A DNA stretch of 64,000 bases, from NCBI GenBank assembly GCA_021413975.1, contig JAIOPJ010000016.1:186001-250000 (forward strand). The letters run 5' to 3'. The notes under the pieces were generated by a model. The model had not been told where the DNA came from, did no database searches, and saw only the letters and a list, made by a program, of their open reading frames with translations. A program made the position numbers and the translations under genes. Origin of the DNA: Gemmatimonadota bacterium (lineage in GTDB: Bacteria > Gemmatimonadota > Gemmatimonadetes > Gemmatimonadales > Gemmatimonadaceae). This document shows, one piece after another, positions 8,233-17,299 of the stretch (positions are counted from its first letter, which is position 1; the number at the start of each line of letters is the position of its first letter).

Positions 8233-9003
8233 ATGACCGCCCGCCCCTGGATCCTCGCCGAGCAACCGCTCCCCGCCGTGCGGGCGGCCGCCTACCAGGT
8301 CGCCGTGCTCCCCTGGGGCGCGACCGAGGCGCACAACCTGCACCTCCCCTACGGCACCGACACCATCGAGTGCGACGCACTCGCCGCCGAGTCGGCACGA
8401 CGCGCATGGGAGCGCGGCGCTCGTGTGGCGGTGCTGCCGACCGTACCGTTCGGCGTGAACACCACCCAGCTCGACATCCCGTTCACGCTCAACATGAATC
8501 CCTCCACGCAGCTCGCGCTCCTCGGCGATCTCGTGTCGGCACTCGAGGGGCAGGGCGTCCGCAAGCTCGTGATCCTCAACGGGCACGGCGGCAACGACTT
8601 CAAGGCGATCATCCGTGAGTTGCAGCCGCGCACGCGCATCTTGCTCTGCACGCTCAACTGGTGGCAGGTGGTCGATGGTCGTGGTTTCTTCACCGACCTG
8701 GGCGACCACGCGGGGGAGCTGGAGACGAGCGTGATGCAGCAGATCGTGCCGCAGTTGGTGCGGCCTCTGAGCGAGGCGGGGGACGGACACGCGAAGAAGT
8801 GGCGCATCGCCGCCTTCCGCGAGGGCTGGGCCTGGGCGCCGCGTCAGTGGACCAAGGTCACTGACGACACCGGGATCGGCGATCCGCGCAACGCGACGGC
8901 CGAGCGCGGCGCACGGTTCGTGGACGCGGTGTGCGAACGGATCGCGGGGTTCCTCGTCGAGCTCGCCGCGGCGGACACCGACGACCTCTACGCATCGGGA
9001 TGA
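8233..9003 (+). CDS. Creatininase-family amidohydrolase
   Basis: A 256-residue cytoplasmic protein of the creatininase superfamily (creatinine amidohydrolase, MftE-like), metal-dependent enzymes that open cyclic or linear amides. Visible ligand motifs are GATEAHNLHLPYGTD (Glu32, His34, Asp43), NGHGGND (His118) and GDHAGELETS (His159, Glu162/Glu164), matching the two-metal site of the family. The length is normal. An in-frame ATG 60 bp upstream is possible, but ATG 8233 is better because a TACCTT element sits just before it and homologous sequence begins there. The stop overlaps the next start by 4 bases (ATGA), so the following two unknown genes are probably cotranscribed. The physiological substrate cannot be told. 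Confidence 0.88.
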   Translation: MTARPWILAEQPLPAVRAAAYQVAVLPWGATEAHNLHLPYGTDTIECDALAAESARRAWERGARVAVLPTVPFGVNTTQLDIPFTLNMNPSTQLALLGDLVSALEGQGVRKLVILNGHGGNDFKAIIRELQPRTRILLCTLNWWQVVDGRGFFTDLGDHAGELETSVMQQIVPQLVRPLSEAGDGHAKKWRIAAFREGWAWAPRQWTKVTDDTGIGDPRNATAERGARFVDAVCERIAGFLVELAAADTDDLYASG

Positions 9004-9788
9004 ACGCTCGCCCGGCGCGGCCACTGACGCCTCTGCGCCGGATCACGTCCCAGCGAGCGATCCTCCTGCTCTGTCTCTGGTCGGCCGCCTGCGGTGACGC
9101 CGATCCGGCCCGCCGCGCCCGTCGCGGCGAGCGAGACCAGCTCAGGAGGGAGGTCGCCGGATACCGCGGCCTCGAGTCGCTCGCCGGCACCGGACTGCTG
9201 ACGAACGACCGGCAGGTGCTCGTCAGCATCAGCGATACGCTCACCCGCGACCTGCTCGACGCGTCGTTCCCTATCCCGGTGCCGCTCGCGGCGGGGATCA
9301 CGGTGACGCTCACCGGAGCCACGGTCACGTTCCGCGGCAACGTCGCCCGCGTGGACGTGGTCGGCCAGCTGAGGCGGACACGCTTCCCGTCGGTCGCCGC
9401 ATCGGTCGCATTGCGTGGCGCGTTCGACGCGTTCGCGGTCGATTCCGACCGGGTGCTGCGCGCGCGCGTGACGGTCGATGACGCATGGGTCGACACGCCG
9501 ACGGGAGTGCCCGGCCTGCTCGACCCGGTCGCGATCGCGGTCCTGCAACGGATCGTCGAGCGCGGGCTGCCGGAACTCGCCGCGATGATCCCGGCGGTCG
9601 CGATCCCGGTGCGCCTCGATCGCGAGATGACGTTGCCGGCGTTCGGCGAGAGCGCGGCGCTCTCGGTGGCCGCGGTGCGTGCGCCGCTGTCGGTCACGGC
9701 GCAGCGCGTGATCGCCTTCCAGAACCGGCTCTGGTTCATCCTGCGGGTGGAGCGCGGCGAGTTCGCCGCGATGCCGGGCGCGCCGTGA
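9000..9788 (+). CDS. Unknown lipoprotein, possibly lipid-binding (YceB/TULIP-like)
   Basis: A 262-residue predicted lipoprotein: a basic N-terminus, a hydrophobic stretch and a lipobox SAAC with Cys31. After the anchor comes a helix-like segment (VSISDTLTRDLLDAS) and then alternating beta strands up to the C-terminus. This order, helix then long beta meander, is seen in YceB/DUF1439-like and other TULIP-type lipid-binding proteins, but I cannot confirm homology. It overlaps the upstream creatininase gene by 4 bases and the next gene by 4 bases (GTGA), so the three are likely one operon. No catalytic motif is visible. Confidence 0.7.
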   Translation: MNARPARPLTPLRRITSQRAILLLCLWSAACGDADPARRARRGERDQLRREVAGYRGLESLAGTGLLTNDRQVLVSISDTLTRDLLDASFPIPVPLAAGITVTLTGATVTFRGNVARVDVVGQLRRTRFPSVAASVALRGAFDAFAVDSDRVLRARVTVDDAWVDTPTGVPGLLDPVAIAVLQRIVERGLPELAAMIPAVAIPVRLDREMTLPAFGESAALSVAAVRAPLSVTAQRVIAFQNRLWFILRVERGEFAAMPGAP

Positions 9789-10825
9789 ACGATTGGGGAG
9801 CGACGCCCTCGGGCACGGCCGGAACGCGACGCCCCCGGCGCCGGGGCCGGATCGCGGGCTGGGCACTGCTCATCGTCGCAGTCGTGGTCGGCGTCTTCTC
9901 GCTCCTCCCGGCGTCGCACCCGTCGGCCGCCGCCGTGGAGCGCGAGATCACGCGGCTCACGCACGAACGGGACTCCCTGCGGACCCTGGTCCGGGCCACC
10001 GCCGACAGCAGCGACCTCTTCGCCCGCCGGCCCGCGGGCGATGTGCTGATCGCGTTGCCGGCGCCCTTCGTGGTCTCGCTGGTGAAGGACATCGTGGCCG
10101 GCTGGTTCACCGACGTCGAGGTGACCATCCACGGACTCCGGTTCCACAAGGTGGGTGACGTCCGTGCCTCCCTCGGCGTGCTCGGTCGGCGCCGTGTGGG
10201 CAGCTACGACATGAACATCACCTTCGACGAGATCCTCGGTCGCATGACCGCGGGAGCACCGTCGGTGCAGCTGGGCGGCGACGACGTGAGGGTCGCGGTG
10301 CCGGTCCGCGTGAATGGCGGCACGGTGAAGGCGACGATCGCGATCGACTGGGACTCCAAGGGTCTGGCGAACGCCGTCTGCGGCGACCTCGCCGCGACGC
10401 ACGCCGTGACGGGCACCGTGCGCGTGAGCGAACACATCGCGATCGGGCACCTCGCCCTGAGCGCGCGGGAGGGGGCGGTGCTGGTGGATCCGGAGTTCCC
10501 CGATCTCGCGATCCGGCTCTTCCCCGAAGCCGACACCGCTTCGGTCGCGGTCCTCGACAGCCTGCTCGCGACCAAGGGTGGACTCTGCGGCATCGCGGTG
10601 CAGAAGGTGCGCGTGAGCGACCTGATCGTCGCGCGCGTCGCGCGGGGATTCCTGATCCGCATCCCGCAGAAGTTCTTCCGCCCGGTGCGGCTGCCGATCG
10701 CCGTGGAACGGGAGTGGCCCACCGGAGGCCGCGAACTGACGCTCATGGTGAGCCCACGCGATCTCGTCGTGACGCGCGCGGCCGTCTGGCTGGCCGCCGA
10801 CGTGCGGATCGCGCCGCCACGCTGA
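9785..10825 (+). CDS. Unknown inner-membrane-anchored beta-rich protein
   Basis: A 346-residue protein with an Arg-rich start, one N-terminal membrane helix (~residues 23-42, WALLIVAVVVGVFSLL), a short coiled-coil-like helix (residues ~50-68, EREITRLTHERDSL) and a large periplasmic beta-rich domain. The domain opens with ALPAPFVVSLVKDIVAGWF, a helix preceding beta strands as in the partner lipoprotein. The start is the GTG at 9785, which overlaps the preceding stop. I do not recognise the family. The paired arrangement with a lipoprotein suggests an inner-/outer-membrane couple in envelope maintenance or lipid handling; this is inference. Confidence 0.65.
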   Translation: MNDWGATPSGTAGTRRPRRRGRIAGWALLIVAVVVGVFSLLPASHPSAAAVEREITRLTHERDSLRTLVRATADSSDLFARRPAGDVLIALPAPFVVSLVKDIVAGWFTDVEVTIHGLRFHKVGDVRASLGVLGRRRVGSYDMNITFDEILGRMTAGAPSVQLGGDDVRVAVPVRVNGGTVKATIAIDWDSKGLANAVCGDLAATHAVTGTVRVSEHIAIGHLALSAREGAVLVDPEFPDLAIRLFPEADTASVAVLDSLLATKGGLCGIAVQKVRVSDLIVARVARGFLIRIPQKFFRPVRLPIAVEREWPTGGRELTLMVSPRDLVVTRAAVWLAADVRIAPPR

Positions 10826-10846
10826 CGCGGCCGCGAGCGTCGCGGT

Positions 10847-10852
10847 TAGCTT
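10847..10852 (+). promoter_or_regulatory. -10-like TAGCTT, leaderless start
   Basis: TAGCTT ends exactly 6 nt before the ATG at 10859, so a start 6-7 nt downstream of the element would fall on the initiation codon itself. Confidence 0.5.
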
Positions 10853-10858
10853 TGTCCG

Positions 10859-11107
10859 ATGACCACGCCGCCGGCCCAGCCCCGGAACCCGCTGCACGGC
10901 ATCACGCTCGAGCGGATGCTCACCGAGATGGTCCAGCATCTGGGGTGGAAGAAGATGGCGGACGAGGTGCGGATCGCCTGCTTCACCAGCGATCCGAGCG
11001 TGTCATCGAGCCTCAAGTTCCTGCGCAAGACGCCGTGGGCGCGCAAGAAGGTCGAGCGGCTCTACCTCGACTACCGCGACGACTGGGGCAGCGCGAACGC
11101 GACGTAG
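10859..11107 (+). CDS. VF530-family (DUF2132) small DNA-binding-like protein
   Basis: An 82-residue protein matching the VF530 family almost end to end: [16 protein letters not shown], an aromatic GWKKMADEV stretch, [18 protein letters not shown] and [12 protein letters not shown]. Family members are small helical proteins of about 70-80 residues that structural work linked to DNA binding; the biological role is unknown. The gene has its own TAGCTT element. Its last 37 bases overlap, tail to tail, with the 3' end of the PQQ dehydrogenase gene. Confidence 0.9.
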   Translation: MTTPPAQPRNPLHGITLERMLTEMVQHLGWKKMADEVRIACFTSDPSVSSSLKFLRKTPWARKKVERLYLDYRDDWGSANAT

Positions 11108-13158
11108 GTCCCGCCGCTCGGCGCGCCGTTCTTCCCGCCGCCGCAGGCGATCACGATGTACTGCCGGCCGTTCACCATGTAGGTCGAGGGCGTGGCGTTG
11201 CCGGCCGCGGGGAGCTGCGCCTCCCAGAGCAGCGCCCCCGTGCGCTTGTCGAACGCACGGATCTTGTTGTCATACGTCGTCGCCGCGATGATGAGCAGCC
11301 CGTTCTCGGTGACGATCGCGCCGCCGTAGTTGTCGGTGCCCGTGCCCGTGACGCCCTGCGCCGTGAGCTTGGGATACTCGCCGAACGGGATGGACCAGCG
11401 GATCGATCCGGCATTGAGGTCGATCGCGTTGAGTGTGCCCCATGGCGGCCTGATGCCCGGGTAGCCTTCGTGATCGACGAAGATGTCGAAGAAAGCCGTG
11501 CGGTAAGGCAGCGCGTATGGGCTGGTGCCCACGGTGCCCACCGAGGCGTCGCGGCCGGTGACCAGATAGTTCACGATGTCGTTGATCGCGCCGCCGTCGA
11601 TCGCCGCGCCGAAGGCGGGCATGCGCCCGGTCCCTTCGCGGATGACCTTGAGGATCTCGTCGCGCGAGCGGCGCGAGATCACGTCGATGAGCGACGGGCC
11701 ACCCGCCGTGCCCTTCCGGTCGTCGCCGTGACAGCTCGCGCAGTTGGCGGCGAAGAGCGAGCGGTCGCTGCGCGGCACGAGCTTGAGGAGCCAGGCCATC
11801 TCATTCGAGTTCACGTACAACAACCCGGTCGCCGGGTCGAAGGCGGGCCCGCCCCACTCGCCACCGCCGTCCACGCCGGGGAAGATGATCGTGCCCTTCA
11901 GGTCGGGCGTGCTGAACGGGTGCCCGGTGTTGAAAGCGCGGAAGGTCTTGAGCGCCGCCGCATGCGCCTCGGGGGTGCGCTGCGTGAGATCTTCCTCGGT
12001 GAGCGACTGGCGCGCGAAGGGCGGCGGCAGGATGGGGAAGGGCTGCGTCGCCGAGCTGCGTTCACCGGGGAGGATGGCCGCGGGCATCGGCCGCTCCTCG
12101 ATGGGGAAGAGCGGCGTGCCGCGCGTGCGCTCGAACAGGTACACGTGGCCCGTCTTCGTGATCTGCGCGACGGCGTCGACCCGCTTGCCGTCGCGCATCA
12201 CGGTGACGAGCGCCGGTGCCGCCGGGAAGTCACGGTCCCAGAGGTCGTGATGCAGGCCCTGGAAGTGCCAGATGCGCTTGCGGGTGCGCGCGTCGAGCGC
12301 GAGCACGGTGTTGGCGAAGAGATCGTCCCCGAGCCGGTTGGCGCCGTAGAAGTCGAATGAGGCCGAACCGGTCGCCGCGAAGACCATCCCGCGAGTGGCG
12401 TCGAGCGTGACCCCGCTCCAGGCGTTCGCGCCGCCGGCGATCTGCCAGGCGTCCGCCGGCCAGGTCTCGTACCCGAACTCGCCGGGGTGCGGGATGGTGT
12501 GGAAGCTCCAGCGCAGCGCACCGGTCCGCACGTCGTAGGCGCGGATGTCTCCCGGCGCGCTGGGCAAGGCCTCCGGCACGGTGCTGCCGATGATGAACAG
12601 GTCCTCGAACACGACGCCCGGCGTACTCGCGCTCACCGAGAGTCCCTCCACGGGGCGGCCGAGTCCGGCGCGGAGGTCGATCCACCCGCTGTCACCGAAG
12701 CTCTTGATCGGCACGCCGGTCCGCCGGTCGAGCGCGTAGAGCCGATTGCGATAGTTGAAGATGACGCGGTCCCCGGTCACCACCACGCCGCGGTGGCGGA
12801 AGCGCGACGTGGGCGGGCGGCCGTTGTTGGGGTCGAATCGCCAGAGCTGCCGCCCCGTGGCAGCGTCGAGTGCGAAGACCTGCAGCTTCGGCGTGGTGGC
12901 GTACAGCGTGCCGTCGATCACCACGGGGTTCGCCTGCATCTCCGAGCCCGCGAACTCGTCGCCGGTGGCGAAGGTCCACGCGACCTGCAACTGTCGCACG
13001 TTGGAGGGCGAGATCTGGTCCAGCCGCGTGTAGTGCGTGTGGTCGTCGCTGCCGCCGTAGACGGGCCAGTCGGCCGATGTCGTCTGCGCCCGCAGTCCGG
13101 ACGCGAGCACCAGGGCGGTGAGGCACGCGGCTGCGCGGAGCAGCACGGCACGCGATCG
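11071..13158 (-). CDS. PQQ-dependent dehydrogenase fused to cytochrome c
   Basis: A 695-residue secreted quinoprotein. A signal peptide ([13 protein letters not shown]) is followed by [19 protein letters not shown], the usual opening of PQQ alcohol/glucose dehydrogenase beta-propellers. Propeller motifs such as YALDRRTGV and [16 protein letters not shown] support an eight-bladed fold. A cytochrome c domain is inserted late in the propeller: haem site CASCH (Cys473-His477) and a likely axial Met in GRMPAFG. This inserted-haem layout fits membrane-type quinoproteins passing electrons to the respiratory chain. The ATG at 13158 has a GAGGTG ribosome site 6 nt upstream; GTG 13170, overlapping the upstream stop, is the alternative. 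It is cotranscribed with the amidohydrolase upstream. Confidence 0.9.
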   Translation of the reverse strand, partial: RSRAVLLRAAACLTALVLASGLRAQTTSADWPVYGGSDDHTHYTRLDQISPSNVRQLQVAWTFATGDEFAGSEMQANPVVIDGTLYATTPKLQVFALDAATGRQLWRFDPNNGRPPTSRFRHRGVVVTGDRVIFNYRNRLYALDRRTGVPIKSFGDSGWIDLRAGLGRPVEGLSVSASTPGVVFEDLFIIGSTVPEALPSAPGDIRAYDVRTGALRWSFHTIPHPGEFGYETWPADAWQIAGGANAWSGVTLDATRGMVFAATGSASFDFYGANRLGDDLFANTVLALDARTRKRIWHFQGLHHDLWDRDFPAAPALVTVMRDGKRVDAVAQITKTGHVYLFERTRGTPLFPIEERPMPAAILPGERSSATQPFPILPPPFARQSLTEEDLTQRTPEAHAAALKTFRAFNTGHPFSTPDLKGTIIFPGVDGGGEWGGPAFDPATGLLYVNSNEMAWLLKLVPRSDRSLFAANCASCHGDDRKGTAGGPSLIDVISRRSRDEILKVIREGTGRMPAFGAAIDGGAINDIVNYLVTGRDASVGTVGTSPYALPYRTAFFDIFVDHEGYPGIRPPWGTLNAIDLNAGSIRWSIPFGEYPKLTAQGVTGTGTDNYGGAIVTENGLLIIAATTYDNKIRAFDKRTGALLWEAQLPAAGNATPSTYMVNGRQYIVIACGGGKNGAPSGGTYVAFALPQSSR

Positions 13159-13166
13159 CATTCCCA

Positions 13167-14480
13167 TCACCTCGCCGCCGCGGGCGCGACGAAGACGGCG
13201 CCACCCTTCATCACGAAGGCCGCGTGCGCGAGCCGTGAGACGTCGTCGAGCGGGTTCCCCGCCACGGCGACGAGGTCGGCGAGCTTCCCCGTCGTGACGG
13301 TCCCGAGATCGCGATCGACGCCGAGGAGTCGCGCGCCATTGAGCGTGCCGATGGTGATCGCCTCCATGGGTGTGGCGCCGAGGATGTCGACCATGTACTT
13401 GAACTCCTCGCCATTGCGGCCATGGATGTCGCTCGTGGCGTCGGTGCCGAGCGCGAAGAGCACACCGGCTTGGTAGGCGGCGCGGAGACGCACTCGGCGT
13501 TCGGCGGCGATCGCGGTGGCCTTGGCCACGGCGTACGGCGGGACGCCCTTGGCCGCGCCGTCGTGCACGATCTCCTCGAGGATGATCAGCGTGGGCACGA
13601 GGTAGGTGCCGCGGCGCTTCATCTCCGCGATCGCCTCGTCGCTCACGAGGCTGCCATGGTCGATGCTCGCCACCCCGGCGCGCACGGCCGCGAGCAGTCC
13701 CTCGCCGGCATGCGCGTGGGCCATCACCTTGCGGCCGAGTCGCGCGGCCTCGGTCACGGCAGCGGTGAGTTCGTCCTGCGTCATCTGCGGCGCGCCGATC
13801 GCGTCGCCCACCGAGAGCACGCCACCGGTGGCGACGATCTTGATCTGGTCGGCGCCGAACTTGACGTTCAGTCGCACCTGGTGCCGCACCTGGTCGGCGC
13901 CGTCGACGATCGCGCCCGTGCCTGGGAGCTGGAGGAAGGGACTCCAGCCGTTCACGTCGGCATGGCCGCCCGTGGTGCCGAGGGCGGGGCCCGATGCGTG
14001 GATGCGCGGGCCCGGGATCAGGCCGCGGGTGATCGCATCGCGCACCGCGACGTCCACGTAGCCGAGCGAGCCCGCCTCGCGCACCGTGGTGAAGCCCGCG
14101 CGGAGCGTCTTCTCGGCGTTCACGGTGGCGTAGATCGCGCCATGGGCCGGCGTCTCGCGCAGTGCGGCGAGGTCGCCGCCGTCGTTGTCGATCGAGGTGA
14201 GGTGCGTGTGGGCGTCGATGAACCCCGGGAGCAGCGTGTGCCCACGCAGGTCGATGACCGTGGCGCCGCGCGGGATCGTCACCTGCGCCGCGGTGCCGAC
14301 GGCGGTGATGCGTTCGCCTTGCACCAGGACCACGGGGGAGAGGATCTGCGTTCCGTCGCCGACGATCAGGCGGTCGGCGCGGATGGCGGTGATGGCCGCC
14401 GCCGGGGCTTGGGCAGCGAGGGCGGTGGCCGTGGCAGCGGCAGTGAGGGCGAGCGTCGCGGCGGCGCGGAGGAGTCGCAT
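13167..14480 (-). CDS. Secreted metal-dependent amidohydrolase (imidazolonepropionase/prolidase-like)
   Basis: A 437-residue amidohydrolase-superfamily protein with a signal peptide ending near LAAQAPAAA. The metal-site motifs are complete: GFIDAHTHL (His91, His93), a likely carbamylated Lys214 in [17 protein letters not shown] (His255, His257), IDHG (His275) and GTDAT (Asp347). This pattern matches the Xaa-Pro-dipeptidase/imidazolonepropionase-like clade common in soil bacteria. The exported location suggests hydrolysis of peptide or cyclic amide substrates in the periplasm. The gene is the first of a unit with the PQQ dehydrogenase and is divergent, 75 bp away, from another amidohydrolase. 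Confidence 0.9.
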   Translation of the reverse strand: MRLLRAAATLALTAAATATALAAQAPAAAITAIRADRLIVGDGTQILSPVVLVQGERITAVGTAAQVTIPRGATVIDLRGHTLLPGFIDAHTHLTSIDNDGGDLAALRETPAHGAIYATVNAEKTLRAGFTTVREAGSLGYVDVAVRDAITRGLIPGPRIHASGPALGTTGGHADVNGWSPFLQLPGTGAIVDGADQVRHQVRLNVKFGADQIKIVATGGVLSVGDAIGAPQMTQDELTAAVTEAARLGRKVMAHAHAGEGLLAAVRAGVASIDHGSLVSDEAIAEMKRRGTYLVPTLIILEEIVHDGAAKGVPPYAVAKATAIAAERRVRLRAAYQAGVLFALGTDATSDIHGRNGEEFKYMVDILGATPMEAITIGTLNGARLLGVDRDLGTVTTGKLADLVAVAGNPLDDVSRLAHAAFVMKGGAVFVAPAAAR

Positions 14481-14505
14481 GGCGGTCGGGGGGAGAGGAG
14501 CGGGG

Positions 14506-14511
14506 AAGATA
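14506..14511 (-). promoter_or_regulatory. -10-like TATCTT for the minus-strand amidohydrolase
   Basis: On the minus strand TATCTT lies 25 nt before the start at 14480. Together with CATCTT on the plus strand at 14543-14548 it forms an inverted repeat (GAAGAT/ATCTTC), so the 75-bp intergenic region looks like a compact divergent promoter. Confidence 0.45.
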
Positions 14512-14542
14512 CCGCCGACTCGCCGCGCGCGGGCGGCGGTGC

Positions 14543-14548
14543 CATCTT
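14543..14548 (+). promoter_or_regulatory. -10-like CATCTT, leaderless start
   Basis: CATCTT ends 7 nt before the ATG at 14556, with no ribosome-binding sequence between. Confidence 0.45.
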
Positions 14549-14555
14549 CCGGCCC

Positions 14556-16313
14556 ATGCGACTCAAGACCTTCGCCTTCATTCCCGCCGCGCTGCTGCTC
14601 GCGGCCCTGCCGTTCTCCGGACGCGCTCCACAGCCCGCGGCTCCGGACCTCATCCTGCACCACGGTCGCATCATCACCGTCGATGCGCAGGACCGCGTCG
14701 CGCAGGCGATCGCGATCCGCGCGAACCGGATCGTCGCGGTGGGGAGCGATGCCGAGGTGCTGCGGCTCGCGGGCGCGGGCACGCGACGGATCGACCTGGG
14801 CGGACGGGCGGTGACGCCGGGGCTGCTCGACGCCCACGCGCACTTCAGCGGCGGCGCGACCGACCGCTACTTCCTGCTCGACGTGGGCTACCCCGCCGTG
14901 AAGAGCATCGCCGACATAGTCGCTGCCGTGCGCGCCCGCGCGGCGACGCGGCCCGCGGGGTCCTTCATCGAAGGCGCCGGTTGGGACGAGGGGAAGTTCA
15001 CTGAACGCCGCATGATCACGGCCGCTGACCTCGATCCCGCATCGCCGTCGCATCCGGTGGTGCTCACCAACACCACCGGTCACTACGTGGTCGCCAACAG
15101 CGTCGCGCTGCGGATGGCGAACATCACGCGCGACACGCCTGACCCGGCGAACGGCACGATCGACCGCGCGCCCGATGGATCGCCGACCGGCGTGCTGAAG
15201 GAGTCGGCGCAGGGCCTCGTGCAGCGGCTGATCCCCGCGCTCACCGCCGCGCAGGAGGAAGAGGCGATGCGTGCGCTCGTGCGCGACTTCAACGCCGAGG
15301 GGATGACCGGCTTCAAGGAACCGGGCGTCTCGGGCACGACCTTCGACACCTACCGGCGGCTCGCCGCCGAAGGCGCGCTACCGTTGCGGGTCTTCGTCCT
15401 CTTCTCCGGCGGGCGCAGCGTCGCGGCGGCCGAGCGGGTGATCGCCGAGCGTGCTGCGCAGGCGCGTCCGTACGCGTCGACCGGCGACGACCACGTGATC
15501 GCGGGCGGCGTGAAGCTCTTCGCCGATGGCTCGGGTGGAGCGCGCACGGCCTGGCTCTACGACGACTGGAACAAGGGATTCAGCGGGACCGACTCCGGGA
15601 ACCGGGGCTATCCTGCGCTCGACCCCGACACGCTGCGCCGGCTGATCAAGATGTACCACGCGGCCGGGATGCATGTGAGCACGCACGCGATCGGCGACCG
15701 GACCATCGACTGGGTGGTGGACAGCTACAGCGAGGCGCTGCGCGAGCATCCCACGAAGGGCCTGCGGCACGGGATCATCCACGCGAACATCCCGACCGAT
15801 CATGCGATCGACGCGATGGCGCGCCTCCAACGCGACTTCGACGCCGGGTATCCGGAGCCGAGTGCGAGCTTCCATTGGTGGATCGGCGACAACTATGCCG
15901 GGAACTTCGGCGAGGTGCGGTCGAAGCGGCTGAATCCCTTCCGCACCTTCCAGCGGAAGGGGATGATCTGGGCGAACGGCTCCGACTTCCCCGTGACGCC
16001 TTTCCCCGCGCGCTACGGGATCTGGTCCGCGGTGGCGCGGACCACGATGCTCGCGCGCTATCCCGGCGATCCGTTCGGGCGCGAGGAAGCCGTGGATGTG
16101 CGGACGGCGTTGCGCGCGGTGACGATCTGGGCGGCACACCAGATGTTCCTGGAACGGAAGATCGGTTCGCTCGAGGTGGGGAAGCTCGCCGACCTCGCGG
16201 TCTGGGACCGCGATCCGTACACGGTCGAGACCGCGGCGCTGCAGGAGATGCGGTGCCTGCTCACGATCTTCGATGGCAAGGTGGTGTACCGCGCGCCGGG
16301 CGGGGGGTTCTGA
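14556..16313 (+). CDS. Secreted YtcJ-like amidohydrolase
   Basis: A 585-residue protein of the YtcJ/NfdA-type amidohydrolase family (metal-dependent hydrolases, about 550-600 residues). It has a signal peptide ([12 protein letters not shown]), the first metal motif GLLDAHAHF (His94, His96), the typical AGWDEGKF and [11 protein letters not shown] segments, a mid-domain [12 protein letters not shown] with the likely bridging Lys, STHAIGDR, and the final NGSDFPVTP. The C-terminal [19 protein letters not shown] is the usual family ending. The natural substrate is unknown; relatives act on N-substituted formamides and other amides. Two bases separate it from the following lipoprotein gene, so they form one operon. 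Confidence 0.92.
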   Translation: MRLKTFAFIPAALLLAALPFSGRAPQPAAPDLILHHGRIITVDAQDRVAQAIAIRANRIVAVGSDAEVLRLAGAGTRRIDLGGRAVTPGLLDAHAHFSGGATDRYFLLDVGYPAVKSIADIVAAVRARAATRPAGSFIEGAGWDEGKFTERRMITAADLDPASPSHPVVLTNTTGHYVVANSVALRMANITRDTPDPANGTIDRAPDGSPTGVLKESAQGLVQRLIPALTAAQEEEAMRALVRDFNAEGMTGFKEPGVSGTTFDTYRRLAAEGALPLRVFVLFSGGRSVAAAERVIAERAAQARPYASTGDDHVIAGGVKLFADGSGGARTAWLYDDWNKGFSGTDSGNRGYPALDPDTLRRLIKMYHAAGMHVSTHAIGDRTIDWVVDSYSEALREHPTKGLRHGIIHANIPTDHAIDAMARLQRDFDAGYPEPSASFHWWIGDNYAGNFGEVRSKRLNPFRTFQRKGMIWANGSDFPVTPFPARYGIWSAVARTTMLARYPGDPFGREEAVDVRTALRAVTIWAAHQMFLERKIGSLEVGKLADLAVWDRDPYTVETAALQEMRCLLTIFDGKVVYRAPGGGF

Positions 16314-16315
16314 GC

Positions 16316-17269
16316 ATGCGAGCCTTGTTCCCGGTTCGGCTCGCGTTCGTGGCGGGGCGCAGCATCCTGTCCGCGATCGTGCTCCTCGCTGCCGCGTGCG
16401 CGCGCCCTGCGATCGCGCCGCTCGCGCCCGCGGTCTTCCCCTTCGCCGTCGACAGTCTCCGTACGCAGCAGGTGAGCGACGGCGTCCGGCATCACTACAT
16501 CTACTCGTCGGCCGGTCCGTGGGCGATCCATGTATTGGACGTCCGGCTCGACCGCTGCTACTCCGCCGTCGCGGTGAAGGGTGCGCCGGGCGCGGTGGGT
16601 CGCGCGAAGAGCTCGGACCTGATGCGCGACCTCGCGCGCACGCGCGAGGTGATCGGCGGCGTGAACGCCGACTTCTTCCTCTTCACGCCACCGGGCGTGC
16701 CCACCGGGGCACATGTCTCGGCGGGGCGCGTGTTCACGCCGCCCTCGGACCGGCCGGTGTTCGCGATCGACTCCGCCGGCCGGCCGCGCATCGCGGTGCT
16801 GTCACTGCGGGACTCGGCGAAGTTCGTGGTGGATGATCCGGCGCTCGCGCGCGTCTCGCTGCGGCCATTCCATCCGCTCGAGGCCGTCGGCGGTCGACCG
16901 GTGCTCACACGCGACAGCGCGATCACCAACGGAGTGGACACCGAAGGCCAAGCCAGCTTCGCGACGAGCCGGCATCCGCGGACGGCCGTCGGGATCGCCG
17001 ACGACGGTCGTCGGTTGCTGCTCGCGGTCGTGGACGGCCGGCAGAAGCCGTACAGCGACGGGATGACGCTCCGCGAGCTCGCGACGCTCATGCTGGCGCT
17101 CGGCGCACGGGACGCGCTCAATCTCGATGGCGGCGGCTCCACGGCGCTCGTGTACGCCGATCCCGACTCGATGCGCGCGCTGCGCGTGGCTAATCATCCG
17201 TCCGATCCGACCGGCGAACGCGCGGTGGGGAATGCGCTCGCGATCGTGCGGGGCTGCCGCTCGCGCTGA
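16316..17269 (+). CDS. Phosphodiester glycosidase (NAGPA/DUF2233)-like lipoprotein
   Basis: A 317-residue protein with a lipobox LAAAC (Cys28), so probably lipid-anchored. The domain matches the NAGPA/DUF2233 family: GVNADFFLF (~residue 121), HPRTAVGIADDGRRLLLAVVDG, and the diagnostic LNLDGGGSTALVY near the C-terminus. Family members remove N-acetylglucosamine from phosphodiesters or act on exopolysaccharide and cell-wall glycans. Here it follows an amidohydrolase by 2 bases, but no direct pathway link is evident. It is convergent with the M20 gene, 30 bp away, with no clear terminator. Confidence 0.88.
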   Translation: MRALFPVRLAFVAGRSILSAIVLLAAACARPAIAPLAPAVFPFAVDSLRTQQVSDGVRHHYIYSSAGPWAIHVLDVRLDRCYSAVAVKGAPGAVGRAKSSDLMRDLARTREVIGGVNADFFLFTPPGVPTGAHVSAGRVFTPPSDRPVFAIDSAGRPRIAVLSLRDSAKFVVDDPALARVSLRPFHPLEAVGGRPVLTRDSAITNGVDTEGQASFATSRHPRTAVGIADDGRRLLLAVVDGRQKPYSDGMTLRELATLMLALGARDALNLDGGGSTALVYADPDSMRALRVANHPSDPTGERAVGNALAIVRGCRSR

Positions 17270-17299
17270 GTCGCCTCACGCACCGCGCCTCCGCCTGGC

